Notes: a model not told the origin generated them from the letters alone. DNA of 64,000 nt from Kitasatospora humi (GCF_020907985.1 NZ_JAJJPA010000001.1:186001-250000), one strand, 5' to 3'. Shown: positions 33,157 to 41,674, counted from the first letter of the stretch. Made by a program: numbers and translations.

Positions 33157-33253
33157 GACCGGGGGCGTAGCGTGGTTCGGGACCACCGGCCGAGGCGCGG
33201 CGCAGTGCTGGTCGGCAGGATGAACCGAGTTCTGTGAGTGGGGAGTTCAGCGC

Positions 33254-34600
33254 ATGGAGATCCGTCCGGGGCACCTGGAGGAACAGGGCCGCAGCCGTAC
33301 CGCGCTCGTCGAGGACCTGATGGAGCGCTACCCGGAGGTGCCCCGGGAGGCCGTCATCAAGGAGGACCTGCTGCGCGGCGGCATGGCCTTCGACGAGTCC
33401 GCGCTCAGCGGCAGCGCCGACGGGGCCGGCGCGGGCGACGTGAAGCCGAAGTCGTACTTCATCTTCTCCTTCGACCACCGCACCCTGCCCGAGCTGGGCG
33501 CGGCCGCGCTCAACCGGCCGCCGGAGGAGATCGTGCTCACCGGCGGGCCCTACGGGCTGCGCCGCACGGTGGTGTCGGTGCGGGTGAACCCGGCCTCGCC
33601 CTACCGGGTGGGGGCGGGGGAGGACGGCACGCTCGGCCTCCACCTCGACGGTGTCCGGATCGCCGACGTGGGCCTGCCCCCGATGCCGGGCTACTACCGG
33701 CACACCCTGGCCAACGGCAAGTCGGTGATGGAGGTGGCCCCGACCATCCAATGGGGCTACCTGATCTACCTGACCGTCTTCCGGGTCTGCCAGTACTTCG
33801 GCGCCAAGGAGGAGTGCCAGTACTGCGACATCAACCACAACTGGCGCCAGCACAAGGCGGCCGGCCGCCCCTACACCGGGGTCAAGCCGGTCGAAGAGGT
33901 GCTGGAGGCCCTGGAGTTGATCGACCGCCACGACACCGCCCGCGCCTCGCAGGCATACACCCTCACCGGCGGTTCGATCACCTCCCACGTCGGGGGCCGC
34001 GACGAGGCGGACTTCTACGGCCAGTACGCCAAGGCGATCGAGGAGCGGTTCCCCGGGCGGTGGATCGGCAAGGTGGTCGCGCAGGCGCTGCCGCGCGACG
34101 ACGTCCAGCGGTTCCACGACTACGGGGTGCGGATCTACCACCCCAACTTCGAGGTGTGGGACAAGCGGCTGTTCGAGCTGTACTGCCCCGGCAAGGAGCG
34201 CTACGTCGGCCGGGAGGAGTGGCACCGCCGGATCCTCGACTCGGCCGGGGTGTTCGGCGCCTCCAACGTGATCCCCAACTTCGTCGCGGGCGTGGAGATG
34301 GCCCAGCCCTTCGGTTTCACCACGGTCGACGAGGCCATCGCCTCCACCCGGGAGGGGCTGCGGTTCTTCATGTCCCACGGCATCGTGCCGCGCTTCACCA
34401 CCTGGTGCCCCGAGCCCACCACTCCGCTGGGCAAGGCCAACCCGCAGGGTGCGCCGCTGGAGTACCACATCCGCCTGCTGCAGACCTACCGGGCGACGCT
34501 GGCGGAGTTCGGCCTCTCCTCACCGCCCGGCTACGGGCCGGCGGGTGCGGGCAAGGCGGTGTTCTCGGTCAGCTCGTTCATGGACTCGCTGCCGGGGTGA
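33254..34600 (+). CDS. Radical SAM protein with unusual CX8CX2C motif
   Basis: 448-aa protein. A conserved N-terminal region without recognised domain (1-165) precedes a radical SAM domain whose cluster motif is C179-X8-C188-X2-C191 (CQYFGAKEECQYC), not the canonical CX3CX2C. Downstream, GGSITSHVGG, IYHPNFEVWD and VIPNFVAGVEMAQPFGF fit the barrel strands of a biotin-synthase-like radical SAM enzyme. I recall similar proteins in cyanobacteria but know no assigned reaction. ATG with a modest site; flanked by unrelated genes, so no partner is suggested by context. Confidence 0.85.
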   Translation: MEIRPGHLEEQGRSRTALVEDLMERYPEVPREAVIKEDLLRGGMAFDESALSGSADGAGAGDVKPKSYFIFSFDHRTLPELGAAALNRPPEEIVLTGGPYGLRRTVVSVRVNPASPYRVGAGEDGTLGLHLDGVRIADVGLPPMPGYYRHTLANGKSVMEVAPTIQWGYLIYLTVFRVCQYFGAKEECQYCDINHNWRQHKAAGRPYTGVKPVEEVLEALELIDRHDTARASQAYTLTGGSITSHVGGRDEADFYGQYAKAIEERFPGRWIGKVVAQALPRDDVQRFHDYGVRIYHPNFEVWDKRLFELYCPGKERYVGREEWHRRILDSAGVFGASNVIPNFVAGVEMAQPFGFTTVDEAIASTREGLRFFMSHGIVPRFTTWCPEPTTPLGKANPQGAPLEYHIRLLQTYRATLAEFGLSSPPGYGPAGAGKAVFSVSSFMDSLPG

Positions 34601-34683
34601 GGCGTGGCGGCGGCGGGGGCCCGGCGCACTGAACGGACGCGCTGCGCAAGCCGTTCCCCGACCTGACCGGCCGGCGCGCACCG

Positions 34684-35967
34684 CTACGCCCGCACCGCTA
34701 CCGGCTGGTCCGCGGCCACCCCGCCCATCGCCCCCAACCGCCGCAGGCAGGCCCGCCGTTGCACCACGCCCAGTCCGGCGAGCGCACCGCCCAGGGCGAG
34801 CCACCCGACCGGGCCGCCGGCGAAGACGGCGCCGGTGAGCAGCAGCGGACCGGCGGCCTTCTCGATGGACTGGGCCATGCCGGCGACGCCGAGGTAGGTG
34901 GCGCGGGACCGGGTGGGGGCGAGGGAGACGGCCAACTCCCAGGAGCTGATGGAGCGCAGGAGCTCGGCGACGGTGGTGAGGACGGCGGCGGCCGTCATGG
35001 CGATGGTGGCCGTCCAGGCGTCGGCGCCCGTGGTGAGGGCGAGGATCAGGCAGCAGGCCAGCATGGCGACGCCGATCAGGGCGACGGAGTCGGCGGGGCG
35101 GCGGCTGGTGCGCGAGGCCCAGGTGGAGAAGCGGAGTTGGAGGGCGACCACCAGGACGGTGTTGATGACGAGGAACGCCGGGACGAACGCGTGCGGGGCA
35201 CGGGTGTGGTGGATGAGCCACAGCGGGAGGCCGACGTTCAGCACCGCGTCGTCCAGGTTCATCACGATGTCGAGCGCCACGAACAGCAGGTAGCCGCGGT
35301 CACGCCAGGGGTTGGGGCCCTGCGGTGCGGTTCCTTCGGGCGTGGCGGCGGCGTGGGCACGGAGCCCGGGGTTGGCGCTGGTGAGCCGCACCAGCAGCGC
35401 CGCGGCCAGGTAGGAGAGCCCGTTGGCGAGGATCAGCGCCCGGTAGGCGCCGACCGTCCCGACCGCCAGCCCGATCGCCGCGATGCCCGCGCCCACCGCG
35501 TAGCCCGCGTTGGCGACGCTGCGGAACAGGGCCTGGTACACGGCCCGCCGTTCGCCCGCGACCTGGGTGGCGAAGAGCATCTCCAGGGTCTTGGCCGAGC
35601 GCTCGCCCAGGCTGGTGACCGCCACCAGGGCGAGTAGCGCACCGAAGCCGTGGGCAACCAGCAGCAGCACCATGGTGCCCAGCCGCAGCAGGTGGCCGGC
35701 CATCAACAGCCGTCGCACGGGCTGGCGTTCGGCCAGGCGCCCGGCGATGGGGGAGCCGGCTATCCCGGCCACGGCGGCGACGCCGAGCAGCAGGCCCACC
35801 TGACGGGCGCCCAGGTGGGCGACGAAGGTGAAGTAGAGCACCGAAGCCGCCGCCCAGACGCCGGTGCCGGTCCGGTCAACGGCCTGCGCGGTCAGCATCA
35901 GCCGGGCGTCCCGTCCGCCCGGCGGCCGGCGCAGTTGGGCCAGCAGTCCTTCGTTCTTCGCGCGCAT
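34684..35967 (-). CDS. MFS transporter
   Basis: 427-aa, 12-helix major facilitator of the drug/metabolite-exporter type; the loop after helix 2 reads GRLAERQPVRRLL. Start taken at ATG 35967 (MRAKNEGLLAQLRRPPGGRD), with a GGGGG run 5 bp ahead; the upstream ATG 35985 lacks a site. A clear 27-bp palindromic operator (36016-36042) lies 49 bp upstream, and a MarR-family gene precedes it on the same strand, so MarR-controlled efflux is likely. Confidence 0.85.
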   Translation of the reverse strand: MRAKNEGLLAQLRRPPGGRDARLMLTAQAVDRTGTGVWAAASVLYFTFVAHLGARQVGLLLGVAAVAGIAGSPIAGRLAERQPVRRLLMAGHLLRLGTMVLLLVAHGFGALLALVAVTSLGERSAKTLEMLFATQVAGERRAVYQALFRSVANAGYAVGAGIAAIGLAVGTVGAYRALILANGLSYLAAALLVRLTSANPGLRAHAAATPEGTAPQGPNPWRDRGYLLFVALDIVMNLDDAVLNVGLPLWLIHHTRAPHAFVPAFLVINTVLVVALQLRFSTWASRTSRRPADSVALIGVAMLACCLILALTTGADAWTATIAMTAAAVLTTVAELLRSISSWELAVSLAPTRSRATYLGVAGMAQSIEKAAGPLLLTGAVFAGGPVGWLALGGALAGLGVVQRRACLRRLGAMGGVAADQPVAVRA

Positions 35968-36015
35968 GGCTACCCCCGTTCGCATCGTTCACGGAGCAGC
36001 CTTCCGGAGTAGATT

Positions 36016-36042
36016 CTCGATGTCAAGATACTTGATATCGAG
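36016..36042. promoter_or_regulatory. 27-bp palindromic operator upstream of the MFS gene
   Basis: Dyad centred at 36029 with 11 of 13 base pairs matching (TCAAG-N3-CTTGA core, CTCGAT/ATCGAG flanks). The TCTTGAxATCAAGA-like form resembles known MarR-type operators. It lies between the marR stop and the MFS start. Confidence 0.7.
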
Positions 36043-36145
36043 ATAGACCTGGCCCAGGCTGGCCCGGAGCACCGCCGGCATCCCGGGGGCGCCCTCCTCG
36101 GCGGCCGGTACGGGCGCCCGGGAGTCCTCGACGACTCGGGCCGGT

Positions 36146-36586
36146 TCAGCCCGTGCGCCCCTCGATCACCCTGGCCACCAGCGCCAGCAGCGTCTCGCGT
36201 TCCGCCGGGCCGAGCGGTGCCAGCAACTCCTCGTTCGCCGCGTCCGTCCGGGATCGCACCCGCGCGAGCAACTCCGCGCCCTCGGGCGCCAGGGTGATGG
36301 CGTTCTTGCGGGCGTCCCGCGGGTCCTTGCCGCGCACGATCAGGCCGCGGGCTTGCAGGTCGTTGATGATCCCGACCATGTCCTTGGGGTCGATCCGCAC
36401 CGTGCGGGACAGCTCCGCCTGGGCCAGCGGCTCGAACTCGGCCACGGCGCAGAGCACGGCGTGGTGGCCGAGTTTGAGCCGCTCCTCGGCGAGGGCGTCG
36501 GCGACCAGCCGGTGGCCGAGTGCTCCGGCCCGGCCGAGGAACCAGCTGGGGAGGGTCTGCAGGCGGGTGAACGGGGCGTCGGTCAT
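36146..36586 (-). CDS. MarR family transcriptional regulator
   Basis: 146-aa winged-HTH dimer. The recognition region is AQAELSRTVRIDPKDMVGIINDL (split over about residues 53-75), followed by the wing RGKDPRDARKNAITL with the DxR motif. It is divergent from the quinone oxidoreductase gene and upstream of the MFS gene on its own strand, with inverted repeats in both gaps; it probably represses one or both and answers to a small lipophilic ligand (inference). Confidence 0.9.
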   Translation of the reverse strand: MTDAPFTRLQTLPSWFLGRAGALGHRLVADALAEERLKLGHHAVLCAVAEFEPLAQAELSRTVRIDPKDMVGIINDLQARGLIVRGKDPRDARKNAITLAPEGAELLARVRSRTDAANEELLAPLGPAERETLLALVARVIEGRTG

Positions 36587-36612
36587 GCGGCCATCCTAAA
36601 ACCGTTGGAGAT

Positions 36613-36647
36613 CCCAATGACTGGTGATATCGTTGGGCACACCAACG
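36613..36647. promoter_or_regulatory. Candidate operators in the marR-quinone oxidoreductase gap
   Basis: Two nested dyads: CCCAATGA-N9-TCGTTGGG (36613-36637, 7 of 8 pairs) and CGTTGG-N5-CCAACG (36631-36647, perfect). Together they fill most of the 75-bp divergent gap. The half-site sequence differs from the TCAAG operator before the MFS gene. Confidence 0.55.
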
Positions 36648-36661
36648 AAAGGGGGCGCGCC

Positions 36662-37594
36662 ATGCGCAAGGTCAGGTTCCACCAGTACGGCGGGGCCGGG
36701 GTGCTGCGGCTGGACGAGGTGGCCGAACCGCAGCCCGGGCCCGGTGAGGTGCTGGTCCGCACCGAGGTGGCGGGCGTCAGCCTGATGATCCTCAAGATGC
36801 TCGACGCGGCCGGCGGCGCCCCGCTGCCCGGCTCGCCCGGCGGAGGGTTCGTCGGGCGGATCGAGGCGGTGGGCAGTGAGGTGACCGGCTACCGTGCGGG
36901 CCTGCGGGTGGGCGGGATCGCGGCCGACGCGTTCGCGGACCGGTTGGTGGCGGTGCCGGCGACCATCACCCCCGTGCCCGAAGGGGTCGACGCCGCCGAG
37001 GCGTTGGGGCTGGTGCACGGCGGCCTGGTGGCCCTCGCCGCACTGCGGGTCGGCGAGCTGGAGCCGGGCCAGGAGGTGCTGGTGACCAACGCCGCCGGCG
37101 GGGTCGGCCACCTGGTGGTGCAGCTGGCCAAGGCACTCGGCGCGAGCCGGGTGGTGGCCGCGACATCGGCGCCCGAGCGCAAGGGCGACTTCCTGCGCGG
37201 CCTGGGCGCCGACGAGGTGGTCGGCTACGACCGGCAGGACTGGGGTGCCCCGGTCGACCTGGTGCTGGAGGGCGCCGGCGGTGCGGTGCTGCCCCGGGCG
37301 CTGGCCGCACTGCGCCCGTTCGGTCGGCTGGTCACCATGGCGGGGTACGGCGGCACCCTCGACGCGGGTGCGGTGCTCGGTTCGATGGCCACCGTCACGG
37401 GGCTGTCTATGGGTCAACTCGCCAGGAACCGCCCGGAGTTGGTCGCCGAGGTGCGCGCCGAGCTGTGGCGGCTGCTCGCCGCGGAGAAGATCCGCCCGGT
37501 CTCGGTGGAGTTCCCCCTGGAGCGCGCCGCCGAGGCGGTGGCCCTGCTGGAGTGGCGGGCGGTGCTCGGCAAGCCGGTGCTACGCGTCAGCTGA
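36662..37594 (+). CDS. Zinc-independent quinone oxidoreductase-like alcohol dehydrogenase (MDR family)
   Basis: 310-aa NADPH-dependent medium-chain oxidoreductase. GroES-like N-terminal half (1-120), then a Rossmann domain with AAGGVGHLVVQLAKALG (about 140). No zinc-ligand Cys cluster is present, so it belongs with quinone reductases/zeta-crystallins. ATG with GAAAGGGGG 8 bp ahead. Divergent from marR with operator-like repeats between, suggesting induction by the MarR ligand, perhaps a quinone or electrophile. Confidence 0.88.
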   Translation: MRKVRFHQYGGAGVLRLDEVAEPQPGPGEVLVRTEVAGVSLMILKMLDAAGGAPLPGSPGGGFVGRIEAVGSEVTGYRAGLRVGGIAADAFADRLVAVPATITPVPEGVDAAEALGLVHGGLVALAALRVGELEPGQEVLVTNAAGGVGHLVVQLAKALGASRVVAATSAPERKGDFLRGLGADEVVGYDRQDWGAPVDLVLEGAGGAVLPRALAALRPFGRLVTMAGYGGTLDAGAVLGSMATVTGLSMGQLARNRPELVAEVRAELWRLLAAEKIRPVSVEFPLERAAEAVALLEWRAVLGKPVLRVS

Positions 37595-37620
37595 CCGGCT
37601 CGGCCCGCACCCGGTCGGCG

Positions 37621-37827
37621 GCTCGGAGCATCCCGGGCCCGGCCGAGGTGGATCGGAGCACCCCGGGCCCGGCCAAGGCGGTTCGGACAGGCCGTGCCCG
37701 GCCGAGGTGGATCGGAGACCCCCAGGCTCGGCCGAGGCGGATCGGACAACCCCGAGTCCGGCCAAGGCGGTTCGGACACCCCGGGCCCGGCCGAGGTGGC
37801 TCGGAGCACCCCGGGCCCGGCCGGCCG
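37621..37827. repeat. Seven-unit 30-bp tandem repeat array
   Basis: Contiguous imperfect repeats of 29-30 bp starting at 37621, 37651, 37681, 37710, 37740, 37770 and 37799. Each unit has a TCGGA element, a CCC(C)GGGCCCGG-like palindromic core and a GGCCGAGG/GGCCAAGG end. Two units are 29 bp long, which breaks any reading frame, so the array is non-coding. It fills the gap between the oxidoreductase stop and the convergent LMF-like gene stop at 37829. Confidence 0.9.
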
Positions 37828-37828
37828 G

Positions 37829-39235
37829 TCAGGACAGCGAGCGCCCCATCGGCGCCAGGTACGTCTGCAGCGGCTCCCGGTGCCACCAGGCCCCGCTGGC
37901 CCGCCGCTCGGCCCGAGTGGTGAACCGGTAGCGGTAGAGCACCGCCCGGACCCAGCGAGGCGGCTGGTCCGGGAACGGATTGTGCCGCAGCAGCCGCAGC
38001 GTCGCCGGGTCCCCGGCCAGCAGCCGCTGGGCGAAGGCACGCAGCCAGGGGCGGGCGTAGGAGGGCGAGATGCCGGCGAACCACATCAGCCAGTCGAGCC
38101 GCAGGTGGTACGGCGCGTACTGGCGCGGGCGCCGGCGCACGTCCCCCGGCTTGCCCTTGAACCCGTACTCCCGCCAGACGCTGTCGGCCGTCGGCACGGC
38201 GTCGTCGGTGCCCTCCACCACCACCTCGAACCGGATCCGGTTGATGCTGCCGAACGCTCCGTAGGTGTTCACCAGGTGCAGCCGGTTGAACGAGAAGTTC
38301 ATCAGCTGGCCCCGGGAGAGCAGGTTGCGGGCCGGCCACCAGCTCAGCGCCACCACCATGGCGGTGAAGAGCAGCACCAGCACCTCGAACCAGATCGGCG
38401 CCGACCGGCCGCCCGAGGCCCCGCCCGGCAGCTCCAGGGCACCGAAGGCCAAGGTGATGGTCAGCCAGTTCAGCCAGGCGAAGTTCCCCGACACCACCAG
38501 CCAGAGCTGGGTCACCACCATCGCCCCGGCCGCGACCGAGGCCACCGGCTGCGGGGTGAACAGCAGCACCGGAAAGCCCAGCTGCGCCACGTGGTTCGCG
38601 GCCACCTCGACCTTGTGCAGCGGCATCGGCAGGTGGTGGAAGTACCAGCTGAACGGGCCTGGCATGGGCTGGGTCTCGTGGTGGTACTTCAGGCAGGTGA
38701 GGTCGCGCCAGCAGGGGTCGCCGCGCAGCTTGATCAGCCCGGCGCCGAACTCCACCCGGAACAGCAGCCAGCGGAACAGCAGCAGCACCACGAACGGCGG
38801 CGCCACCTTGGCGTTGCCGAGGAACACCGCCAGCGTGCCGGCCTCGAGCAGCAGTGACTCCCACCCGAAGGAGTACCAGGTCTGCCCGACGTTGACGATC
38901 GACAGGTAGAGGACCCAGAGCAGCGCCCACAGGACCATCGAGGCCCACAGCGGCACCAGGTCGGCCAGCCCGGCGCAGACCGCGGCGGCCAGCGCCGCGC
39001 CGCCCCAGGACACGGTGGCGAAGAACCGGTCCGAGTAGTGCCACTGGAACAGGCTCGGCGCCTCCCGCCAGCCGCGGTAGCGCAGGTAGCGGGGGATCGG
39101 CAGCAGGCCGTGCTCGCCCAGCAGGGCCCGGAACTGCTGGGCCGCCGTCAGGAAGCCGACCAGGTAGACGGCGGCCAGCAGCCGCAGCAGCACCAGCCGG
39201 CTGAGCGCGTACCCGGGCGCGGTGAACCACTCCAC
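37829..39235 (-). CDS. Lipase maturation factor family (LMF1-like) membrane protein
   Basis: 468-aa polytopic membrane protein with about eight hydrophobic segments. The WRDLTCLKYHHETQPMPGPFSW stretch (about residues 175-196, written here in part) and the C-terminal SINRIRFEVVVEGT and PYHLRLDWLMWF are characteristic of the LMF family, named for the vertebrate ER factor that helps lipases dimerise. Bacterial members are common in actinomycetes but have no established role. No lipase gene is adjacent. ATG start at 39235 in a 120-bp divergent gap. Confidence 0.82.
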   Translation of the reverse strand: MEWFTAPGYALSRLVLLRLLAAVYLVGFLTAAQQFRALLGEHGLLPIPRYLRYRGWREAPSLFQWHYSDRFFATVSWGGAALAAAVCAGLADLVPLWASMVLWALLWVLYLSIVNVGQTWYSFGWESLLLEAGTLAVFLGNAKVAPPFVVLLLFRWLLFRVEFGAGLIKLRGDPCWRDLTCLKYHHETQPMPGPFSWYFHHLPMPLHKVEVAANHVAQLGFPVLLFTPQPVASVAAGAMVVTQLWLVVSGNFAWLNWLTITLAFGALELPGGASGGRSAPIWFEVLVLLFTAMVVALSWWPARNLLSRGQLMNFSFNRLHLVNTYGAFGSINRIRFEVVVEGTDDAVPTADSVWREYGFKGKPGDVRRRPRQYAPYHLRLDWLMWFAGISPSYARPWLRAFAQRLLAGDPATLRLLRHNPFPDQPPRWVRAVLYRYRFTTRAERRASGAWWHREPLQTYLAPMGRSLS

Positions 39236-39355
39236 GCGCCCATCTCACCACCCTGCGCCACACCGACCGGGCCACCACGCCCGGTGCACCCGGCCCCGCG
39301 CCCGCCCGGCGCACCCGACAGGCGCCGGTGCGGCGGGCTTCGTAGGCTGAAAGAC

Positions 39356-40462
39356 ATGTCCGATGCGCACGCGGCCCGCCGGGATCGGCTCCTGGAGCAC
39401 TGCAGCGCTGCCGGGATGGACGCGGCGCTGATCACCAACCCGGCCAACGTCCGCTACCTGACCGGCTGCACCCCCTGCGGCGCCAGCCTGCTGGTCACCC
39501 GGGAGCGGGCGCTGCTGACCTTCCCCGCCGAGCTGCCGCCGGACGACACCGGCGAGTACGTCTACCCGGTGGACCTGCCGCAGCAGAGTGCGGCCGCCGA
39601 CCAGGACACCGCCGAGCTGGCCGCGATGTCGGCCGCCGCCGCCCGGGTGGGCGAGCTGGCGGTGGAGGAGCACGATCTGACGGTGCGCAGGTACCGGGAG
39701 GTCGCCGACCGGGCACCGGGGGTGCGGCTGCACGACCTCGGCCGCACCGTGGAGCGGCTGCGGGTGGTCAAGGACGAGCACGAGATCGCCGACCTGCGCA
39801 TCGCCGCCGAGATCGGCGACCAGGCGCTGGGCGAGCTGCTGGAGTCGATCCTGGTGGGGCGCACCGAGCGGCACCTGGCGATGGAGCTGGAGCGCCGGAT
39901 GGTGGACCACGGCGCGGACCGGGCCGGCTTCCCGGTCTCGGTCGGCACCGGCAGCCACTCCGGGCGGGTGGACCACCGGCCGACCGACCGGCGGGTCGAG
40001 GAGGGCGACTTCCTGACCGTCTCGCTCGGCGCGCAGTACCGCGGCTACACCGTGCGCAGCACCCGGACCTTCGTGATCGGCGCGGCGCCGGCCGGCTGGC
40101 AGGTGGAGCTGCACCGCCTGGTCTTCGAGGCCCAGCGGGCGGCCCGGGAGGCGCTGGCCCCGGGCGTGCCGTGCAGCGCGCCGGACCAGGCGGCGCGCCG
40201 GCTGCTGGGTGCGGCGGGCTACCAGGAGGACCGGCCCAGGCCGTTCGGACACGGCATCGGTCTGGAAGCCCGGGAGGCGCCGCAGCTCGGCCCGAGCGAG
40301 ACGGGTAAACTGGACAATCGCGTGCCGGTCACCGTTGGTCCCGGGGTTCACCTTCCGGGCCGCGGCGGGGTCCGGATCGAGGACACGCTCGTCGTGCGCC
40401 CCGTTGCCGAGGGCGGGCCCGAGCTGCTCACCATCACCACCAAGGAGCTCCTCGCCCTGTGA
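39356..40462 (+). CDS. M24 family (aminopeptidase P-like) protein with degenerate metal site
   Basis: 368-aa creatinase/prolidase-fold protein: N-terminal creatinase-like domain (1-135) and a pita-bread domain. Of the five canonical metal ligands, the two Asp are replaced (Ser223 in VSLGA and Arg234 in VRSTRT), while His299 (GHG), Glu307 (REAP) and Glu342 (IEDT) remain, and the HEAP His is Arg306. It is therefore unlikely to be a normal dimetal peptidase. The gene lies immediately upstream of efp, as in other actinomycetes. TAGGCT (39343-39348) ends 7 bp before the ATG and there is no Shine-Dalgarno site, suggesting a leaderless mRNA. Confidence 0.85.
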   Translation: MSDAHAARRDRLLEHCSAAGMDAALITNPANVRYLTGCTPCGASLLVTRERALLTFPAELPPDDTGEYVYPVDLPQQSAAADQDTAELAAMSAAAARVGELAVEEHDLTVRRYREVADRAPGVRLHDLGRTVERLRVVKDEHEIADLRIAAEIGDQALGELLESILVGRTERHLAMELERRMVDHGADRAGFPVSVGTGSHSGRVDHRPTDRRVEEGDFLTVSLGAQYRGYTVRSTRTFVIGAAPAGWQVELHRLVFEAQRAAREALAPGVPCSAPDQAARRLLGAAGYQEDRPRPFGHGIGLEAREAPQLGPSETGKLDNRVPVTVGPGVHLPGRGGVRIEDTLVVRPVAEGGPELLTITTKELLAL

Positions 40463-40538
40463 CCGCCGGGTCTCCCGGCCGGGACAGGCGCGCACCCCTT
40501 GGTTCCTTGACAGCTATATCGCAGGAGTAAGCGCGCCC

Positions 40539-41102
40539 GTGGCTACCACGAACGATCTGAAGAACGGCATGGTCCTCAACCTCGACAACGGCCTGTGGAC
40601 CGTCGTCGAGTTCCAGCACGTCAAGCCGGGCAAGGGCCCTGCCTTCGTGCGCACCAAGCTCAAGCACGTGCTGAGCGGCAAGGTCGTCGACAAGACGTTC
40701 AACGCGGGCATCAAGATCGAGACCGCCAACGTCGACAAGCGTACGATGCAGTTCTCGTACAAGGACGGCGAGCAGTTCATCTTCATGGACATGGACACCT
40801 ACGACCAGATCCCGGTCTCCCCGGAGGTCGTCGGCGACGCCGCCAAGTACCTGCTGGAGGGCTTCGACGCCCTGGTGGCGCAGCACGAGGGCGCCCCGCT
40901 GTACATCGAGCTGCCGGCCGCCGTCGAGCTGGTCATCTCCGAGACCGAGCCGGGCCTGCAGGGTGACCGCTCCACCGGTGGCACCAAGCCGGCCACCCTG
41001 GAGACCGGCGCCGAGATCCAGGTGCCGCTCTTCGTCACCACCGGCGAGAAGGTCAAGGTCGACACCCGCGACGGCAGCTACCTCGGCCGGGTGAACAAGT
41101 AA
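40539..41102 (+). CDS. efp: Translation elongation factor P
   Basis: 187-aa three-domain factor that relieves ribosome stalling at polyproline stretches. The tip loop reads KPGKGPAF with Lys32 at the apex. An actinobacterial EF-P subfamily with a PGKGP loop is known to act with unmodified Lys; this protein has that signature, and no epmA/B or similar gene is nearby. GTG start with GCAGGAG at 40521-40527. Followed 2 bp later by nusB. Confidence 0.96.
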   Translation: MATTNDLKNGMVLNLDNGLWTVVEFQHVKPGKGPAFVRTKLKHVLSGKVVDKTFNAGIKIETANVDKRTMQFSYKDGEQFIFMDMDTYDQIPVSPEVVGDAAKYLLEGFDALVAQHEGAPLYIELPAAVELVISETEPGLQGDRSTGGTKPATLETGAEIQVPLFVTTGEKVKVDTRDGSYLGRVNK

Positions 41103-41104
41103 CC

Positions 41105-41542
41105 GTGGCGTCTGCACGCACCAAGGCGCGCACGCACGCCTTCCAGATCCTCTTCGAGGCCGATCACCGGGACGTCGACCCGCTGTCGGTGCTCGCCGAC
41201 TGGGTGGCCCGCGGCCGTGAGGCCAAGCCGGGCGAGAGCGTCCCCAAGGTCGCCGAGTACACCATGCAGCTGGTCGAGGGCTACACCCGGTACGCCCGCC
41301 GGATCGACGAGCTGATCGCGACCTACGCGGTCGGCTGGACGCTGGACCGGATGCCGCTGGTGGACCGCAACGTCCTGCGGCTCGGCGCCTACGAGCTGAT
41401 CTGGGAGGACGGCGTGCCGGACGCGGTCGTCCTGGACGAGGCGGTGGAGATCGCCAAGGAGTTCTCCACGGACGAGTCTCCGGGCTTCGTCAACGGGCTG
41501 CTGGCCCGGTTCCAGGAGAACAAGGCGTCGATCCGCCGCTGA
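41105..41542 (+). CDS. nusB: Transcription antitermination protein NusB
   Basis: 145-aa all-helical protein that, with NusE/S10, binds boxA for rRNA antitermination. ARTKARTHAFQILFEADHRD at the N-terminus and DRNVLRLGAYEL (about 88) plus VNGLLARF at the C-terminus are family motifs. GTG start 2 bp after efp; the pair is one operon with a terminator after it. Confidence 0.95.
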   Translation: MASARTKARTHAFQILFEADHRDVDPLSVLADWVARGREAKPGESVPKVAEYTMQLVEGYTRYARRIDELIATYAVGWTLDRMPLVDRNVLRLGAYELIWEDGVPDAVVLDEAVEIAKEFSTDESPGFVNGLLARFQENKASIRR

Positions 41543-41556
41543 GGCAGCCTTCGGTA

Positions 41557-41591
41557 GTGGCCGCCGGACCCCGCTGGGGTTCGGCGGCCGC
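41557..41591 (+). terminator. efp-nusB terminator
   Basis: Hairpin of 16 pairs (two G-T wobbles) with a 3-nt loop, 41557-41572 with 41576-41591, 15 bp after the nusB stop. Confidence 0.8.
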
Positions 41592-41674
41592 TGCGTTTCC
41601 GGCGGACCTTGCGCGTCGGAGTGGCTGGCGTAAGCTGCCTACTGGCCGGTAACTTATTCGAAGGGCGGCACTCC

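Noticed and set aside
30210..34600. Natural-product gene cluster around the P450 and radical SAM genes
   Set aside because: No synthase, precursor peptide, carrier protein, ferredoxin or dedicated regulator is present; the neighbours are housekeeping-type transport and regulation genes on different strands.
37621..37827. CRISPR array interpretation of the 30-bp repeats
   Set aside because: Units are contiguous with no spacers and diverge throughout; no cas genes are present.
26236..39355. Integrated mobile element or prophage
   Set aside because: No integrase, transposase, relaxase, att-like direct repeats or tRNA target were seen at either edge, and base composition does not change noticeably.
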